This document shows positions 59,401-64,000 of a DNA stretch of 64,000 nucleotides, one piece after another. The stretch lies in contig NW_004797274.1 of NCBI RefSeq assembly GCF_000002075.1, positions 2,631,435-2,695,434 on the forward strand. The letters are read 5' to 3'. The translations under genes and the position numbers were made by a program. Within the stretch, counting starts at the first letter, position 1. Every line of letters starts with the position of its first letter. The notes below the pieces were generated by a model. That model ran no database searches. It saw only the letters and a program-made list of their open reading frames with translations, and was not told where the DNA came from. The stretch comes from Aplysia californica (taxonomy: Eukaryota; Mollusca; Gastropoda; Aplysiida; Aplysiidae).

Positions 59401-62400
59401 TCTTATAGCTATACTAAGCCTGAATTTCTTCCCATTTCTTGCTTTTGTTTTCAAGGCAATGTGATCAACATCCAGACTGGCGAGTGGGTCGGCCCCATGA
59501 GTGGGCTTGGAGCAGGCATTGATTCCTTCTTTGAATATTTATTGAAGGTAATATGGTTCTTCTTTAAGGTTGTTACTAGTTCATGTTCCAGGGTAATAAA
59601 TCTTCTGTCTGTTTTGGAAATTAGTTTGTTTTGTTTACCACACCTTTTAAAGATGCAGGTCAGTTTTTTAACCTTTTATTTCAATCTTCAAGCAATCAAA
59701 AAACTTTCAATTGTGAATGAGGCCTACTTTTGGATGTACTCACTCAGAAATTAGTACATTTTTTTTTCAAATTACCCTAGGTCAGTATGAAACTACACCC
59801 CATCTTAATGAGAATGTTTATCCTCAAGGAGGAAACTCGAGCTACAGCTCGTAACACCGTCTACTGACGAGTCGTTCAACCTCACCAGACTGGTGTTGTC
59901 AGAAAAGAGAGAATGACTCAAGAGCTCTAGATCAAGTTCAGTGTCTGGTCATTTTACTTTGTTTTTCTGTACCTCTACGTAGCTTTACTCATGTTGTTGG
60001 AGTGAAGAAAAGTAAATTATGCTTTTTAGTTTGACGAACTGTAGTTTAGAGAATAATGAAGAGCTACTTCAAATCATAGACAGACTTTGCAAGGTTCAAC
60101 ATTTTTAGCCAGCTTTTAATTTAATGTACACAATCTGCTTGGTGACAAAAGTCTTTTTTATTCTTTCAGGCGTACATTCTGTTTGGGGACAAAAATGACT
60201 TGAAAATGTTCAATGAATCGTATGAGACGATCAAATTTCACATGAGAAGAGGGTAAGTTTCATCAACTGGTTAAACTGGGGTTTTGTTTTCAATTTGAAA
60301 CAGTTAACTCAGAACTCCTACAACAGTTTATAGTTACCATTTTTCTAATGTGTTCCAGATGAATGATGTTGCTCTTTTTGGGCCAACTTGGGGTTAATAA
60401 CTATCTATAGGCCAGCACTCATATAATGAGCTTTCTGGTGTGTAGCTCAGTATACAAAAAAAAAGATGTCATTAAAAAAATTACACAAGTTTCTGCTGCT
60501 AGTTCCAAAATATCTTTGTGGCTCTGTGAAAGGTAGCTTGACAAGAGTATGTTTTAGAACTGGACACATGTTATTTGTAGCTTGACGTAAATGTGTGTTA
60601 AGAGGTTGACATAAGATTGTGTTAAAAGATTGACAAAAGTGCCTTTTAGAGCTTTTTATGAGTGTGTTTTTAGAGGTTGCCTGAAGCATGTGGTTTTAAC
60701 AGACTTACCATGTAGGCCTACTCCAATAAAATCACAGTGCTCCGGGTTTTTTTTTGCCTGTTGAAGAATTCAGCTTGAATTTGCTTAAAATCCTATATTT
60801 TTCTTGAATTCTATTTCCATCAGTCACAAACAGCTTATTGTAAATGACATGGAGATAATTGGTTCATTTTCAATATTTGTGCACTTTTTTATAATTGGCA
60901 TGAAAATACACATTTTCATTTGCATGTATTTGTTATACATGTGTTTATTTGTTATTTTTGGTTTGTAAAGTTGTCTTATCTACTGGCGTTCTGGAGACTC
61001 AGATCGCCCCCCTTCAAACTCTGGTTTTGATAAAGGATTCTGAGGAAAACTCTATTGTGTTTTATTTCTGCAGGAGAACCAAATGTAACACTGGCACTGG
61101 CAACACCCCTCTGTATGTGAATGTCAACATGAAGACCGGTGAGACGGTCAACACCTGGATTGATGCACTACAGGCTGCATGGTCAGCAGTGCAGGTGGGT
61201 CTGTTCTCCAGAGTCTGGCTAGTCAGTGGTGTAGAGGAATCAGTTCTTTAGAGTTTGCTTTGTGAGCTTTTCTGATGAATCTGCACTTTTGAGTCCGTTG
61301 GGTGTTCCGAACAGATGGATCAGTCTGTTTGAATAAGATGTGCGAACGGTTAAGATTTCATTGGTAGCGAGATAATAACGTTAACCTTCTGATTAGAGAG
61401 AAAACTGTGATCCTTTACCTTTAATGCAACATGTTCAGCTACCAAATAGATGGATCTGCCTGACTGATTAACATGTGCAAGTAGGTAGATTTCATTGATA
61501 GCTAGATAGTAACATTGACCGTCTGATGGGAGGGAAAGCTGAGATCTTTCACCTTTGTATGCAACATGTTCAGCTGTGCTGCCTTTTCAACGGAATGCAA
61601 TCATAAATTCCCTTATGTACCAGTTGTATGGCCTTCCATATGAGTCGGTATATTGCCACCAACTTATCCACTGCTTTGTAGTCACCAATATCAGATCTGC
61701 TTTCCTGTCCATGAGACCAGACTCCGTGAACAAACTCAACAAGACAACTCATAACTCAGCAGTGAGAGAAAAGTACAAGCTGTCGGGGCCTGGAACATTT
61801 TGCTCCCACTGGGAAAAATAGAAGACAAATGAGGCTGAGGTAAACCATGATACTTATAGAACCTTAACAGATGGGTGAGGGGGAAAGACCAGGATAACTT
61901 AGGTTTTGGAGAGTATCCGAACAATCAAATGAATGTTGAACAATGATCGCCAATGTGTGCTTCATTTCTGGCACTTCTTGATGATGATGATATTTTGATC
62001 CACAGGTGTTGAATGGTGATATTGAGGAAGCTATATGCTCACACGCTTTGTATTATGCTATCTGGCAACGCTATGAGGCTTTGCCAGAGAGGTACAACTG
62101 GCAACTGAAGGCCCCTGATATCAGGTTTTACCCATTACGGCCAGAACTGATTGAGTCTACATACTTTCTGTACCAAGCTACCAAAAATCCGTTCTACCTT
62201 CATGTTGGCAGGGACATTCTCAACAGCATCAATGAACATACCAAAGAAAGGTTTGTTCATTTGGATATATTTTTTTGTTTCACACCCTTTATAACTTCAT
62301 TTAGACACTTACGGCAAACCTACAAATTAATGTCTCTTATAGGACCGGGGTAGAGAGAGCTGAAGGATCTCCCGATAAGTTCAGACTGGCATGCCTGCAT

Positions 62401-63619
62401 TACTGTCATTGTGGCAAAGTGCCTTCACAACTGACCTAGTGACATCTTCTCAAAGGAAGATATGAGTAGGTGACATTTTGTGCTCCCAAAGAATTATTGT
62501 AAAATTTGGGTTTGAAAGCCTCGATAATTTAACATTTCTAGTCATTGCTGTCTTTCTTTGGTTAGCTTCTTAATGGAAGTTTATTTATTTGTGATATAAA
62601 ATGACATTGAGCACTCATCTTCCTGACCTGCCTCAAAACTGGTGCTTCCAAGTCACTTTCATCTGAATAGATTGCCTCTTTCTCAGAATTCAATTACATT
62701 TAGCGAAGTTCATTTTTCTAGTCACTTTTTCCCCCCACAGGCCGAGTGGAGGGGAAAATCAACTTGGAAAGACTGAGATACTTAATAAAATAGACTCCTC
62801 CATCCGAGAATTGAAGTCATTTTTTTATATGTGAAAGAAAAAAGTAACCATTCAACTCAAATGCCGGTCAATGCTCAAAGATGTGACAAATACTGGCACA
62901 AGATTTTGGTAGTGTAGCTCATAATGCACAATGTCTCCCCAGGTGTGGTTTCTGCACCATTCATGATGTGCACACCAAGGAGTTGGAGGATAGAATGGAG
63001 AGCTTCTTCCTGAGCGAGACTTGCAAGTATCTCTATCTGGTGAGAGCCTGTGCAGTGTTGTACCTCCCTCAAGGATGTAGAGGGCCACTTTGTTAACTTA
63101 GTTATTATCTTGGTGAGACTTGGTGTGAATACAAATTTTTTGTCGGGTTTTGTGTCCTTACTGTGTCTATTCTGTGTGTCAGGGTCAAGAACTTTGTTTC
63201 TATAATTTACTTATGTAAAAACAACTTTTTGTACTCTCATCTTATATTCTACTTTTATATATGGCGTTTCTTCAGGGATACCATCTCTTGAATAGTTTAC
63301 AGTGTGTATAAAAAGACATTGAGCATTCAATGTCTGAATTTAGAATTTCTGCTTTTCTCCGCAGTTATTTGACGTTGATAACCCGGTGAATCGAGAGTTT
63401 TCTCGTTACCTCTTTTCCACCGAGGGGCACATCTTTCCCCTGGACCAGAACTTTCATCGGAAGCCATGGGAGGATGAGGAGGCCAAGTGGAGGTCGGAGG
63501 CTGAGGTGTTGGCAGCAGCGGCTGCGGAGCAGATGTCGGAGCCAGGGAAACTGGAAGGTCCAGGCTTCAGCGCCAACAGTAGGCCTGTTCTCACTGATGC
63601 TCGGATGAATTCATCAAAT
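53479..63619 (+). CDS. EDEM1: EDEM1, ER degradation-enhancing alpha-mannosidase-like protein, 12 exons, partial at both ends
   Basis: GH47-family ER protein that trims mannose from, and routes, misfolded glycoproteins to ERAD. Exons: 53479-53524, 53698-53895, 56666-56738, 57232-57335, 57802-57973, 58506-58689, 59456-59547, 60170-60252, 61074-61194, 62006-62250, 62943-63039, 63365-63619; 1670 nt, about 556 aa, with phases consistent throughout. EDEM1 rather than EDEM2/3 is shown by [50 protein letters not shown] and [14 protein letters not shown]47 active-site positions are present: Glu in VFEATIR, Asp in [13 protein letters not shown], Glu in [11 protein letters not shown], and the Ca2+-binding Thr in STEGHIF. 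The last exon ends at AAT then GTGAGC, within a segment matching the Ser/Asn-rich stretch before the EDEM1 C-terminus, so the gene continues to the right. The N-terminal signal-anchor exon lies upstream of 53479 and was not recognised. The 46-nt first listed exon is the least certain. Confidence 0.94.
54050..55010. mobile_element. Decayed relative of the 40545 element
   Basis: aaaagtcacccctaagatcc, ctacattcggctaagatccc, gtgtgaactcatcgatg and gccagttcattttaaagt match 40545-41489 in order. The left end (acaatctccgcgtaaaaggc) is eroded and carries TCTAGATC insertions. EDEM1 intron between 53895 and 56666. Confidence 0.65.
55095..55300. mobile_element. Decayed piggyBac-like fragment
   Basis: accagcatctaattcagaat, gatcttcaaaataat, ggctaggcatacgggcac and ggtggcaaggctgaatgggt occur in the same order as in 12290-12484, so this is a second, end-eroded copy. 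EDEM1 intron. Confidence 0.6.
56330..56622. mobile_element. MITE family M1, 5'-truncated copy
   Basis: taaatggctgcctaagtttg, ccaaagcttgagag, aaatccacacagcaatg, gacataaagatgttgaga and gcgcctgatttcaccacgat match the second half of M1. The left end is missing. It lies 44 bp before EDEM1 exon 56666-56738. Confidence 0.7.
58072..58243 (+). repeat. R1 repeat, copy 6
   Basis: tgagagttttatggcacttg, aggtcatataagtgccgaag, gaaaggaaagaaggg, ctgcctaccactcatg. In the EDEM1 intron between 57973 and 58506. Confidence 0.75.
60480..60690. repeat. Small degenerate tandem repeat, about 30-bp unit
   Basis: Five to six diverged units of the kind gcttgacataagtgtgtttt with agagg between them. It lies in the EDEM1 intron between 60252 and 61074. 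Confidence 0.5.
61311..61573. repeat. Tandem duplication of about 131 bp
   Basis: From acagatggatcagtctgttt to gcaacatgttcagct (about 61440), then again from aatagatggatctgcctgac to gcaacatgttcagct (about 61573), with moderate divergence. EDEM1 intron between 61194 and 62006. Confidence 0.75.
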
Positions 63620-63924
63620 GTGAGCCAAAGGGATTTGGGGTGCTGTAAGACTTGGGTTAATCTTGGTCTATTTTTTTAAAAGGTTTCAACATACTCTTTT
63701 CGACTATTGATTTAGCCTGTTGTTTTTCAAGTATTAATTTTGCTGTCTTACACCTCTTTATCATACATATTCTGCTTTTGTAGAAGTTATGTTTGGTTTG
63801 AAGTCTCCACTTGGGGTTCATCCTAATTTTACTACATTTCTAGCCCTCTGTAGGTTCTTCCAATCCGTTTATCTTTTGCTCTGCTCTCTGTACTTAGTCT
63901 TCTTGATGTGCTTCTTTTGCACTC

Positions 63925-63992
63925 AAGTTATGAGACATGGGATCCCACTTATTGTGTTGCAAGTGCCGTGAAACTCTTACTAAAACTAAAAG
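63925..63992 (-). repeat. R1 repeat, copy 7, partly recognisable at the right edge
   Basis: ttgtgttgcaagtgccgtga then aactcttac is the reversed start of R1. The remainder, toward 63800, is diverged. In the EDEM1 intron. Confidence 0.5.
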
Positions 63993-64000
63993 AGATTGTC

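Noticed and set aside
63620-63679. Extension of the last EDEM1 exon to the stop at 63677-63679
   Set aside because: Similarity to EDEM1 stops at NSSN exactly at a GTGAGC donor; the following codons are unlike the family, so the gene most likely continues beyond the window.
1-64000. Search by eye for LTR, retroviral, Polinton, CRISPR or bacterial operon features
   Set aside because: None found; genes are spliced animal genes and all reverse transcriptase traces are of LINE type.

Overview
The window is animal nuclear DNA. It has three multi-exon genes with GT-AG introns of 0.1 to about 4 kb and dense small transposons, microsatellites and homopolymer tracts. Protein matches are animal-wide. 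tRNA-derived SINEs, T/A-rich introns and (TCTAGA)n palindromic runs suggest a lophotrochozoan, probably a marine gastropod mollusc; this species guess is inference from memory, not a search.

Layout. (1) Minus strand, about 20.39 kb down to 85: an orphan nuclear receptor of the NR2C class (TR2/TR4). The coding exons run from ATG 17145 to stop 85-87. A probable 5' non-coding exon ends at 20243, just downstream of a housekeeping-type promoter (ETS, CCAAT and TCGCGA motifs at 20365-20441). (2) Plus strand, 24217-42487: a complete 16-coding-exon EOGT (EGF-domain-specific O-GlcNAc transferase), 529 codons, ending in an ER-retrieval-like KVEL. (3) 42.5-53.5 kb: a probable long EOGT 3'UTR with candidate poly(A) signals, then repeat-rich intergenic DNA (microsatellites, a degenerate minisatellite, a SINE). 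(4) Plus strand, 53479-63619: twelve exons of EDEM1 (GH47, ER-associated degradation). Its first exon(s) were not recognised and its last lie beyond the right edge. EOGT and EDEM1 both act on glycoproteins in the ER lumen; the receptor is a nuclear transcription factor.

Mobile DNA fills introns and spacers: two hAT-like elements with 8-bp duplications (one exact, one with a mismatch), piggyBac-like TTAA elements (one keeping a transposase-like first exon), CAGT-ended TA-flanked elements of Tc1/mariner-pogo type, a MITE family with about 33-bp inverted ends (one copy holds a nested SINE), two tRNA-derived SINE families, a roughly 175-bp repeat present in seven copies, and two LINE fragments.

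The most interesting host-gene observation is in the receptor. Two symmetric 48-nt exons (10275-10322 and 8041-8088) are duplicates of the start of the next exon (5590-5783). Each encodes a 16-residue D-L-[ST]-T-L-A-x-V-V unit that can be skipped or included without changing frame. The receptor also has a C-terminal extension of roughly 135 residues beyond the usual end of TR2/TR4. No virus-like or LTR element was recognised.
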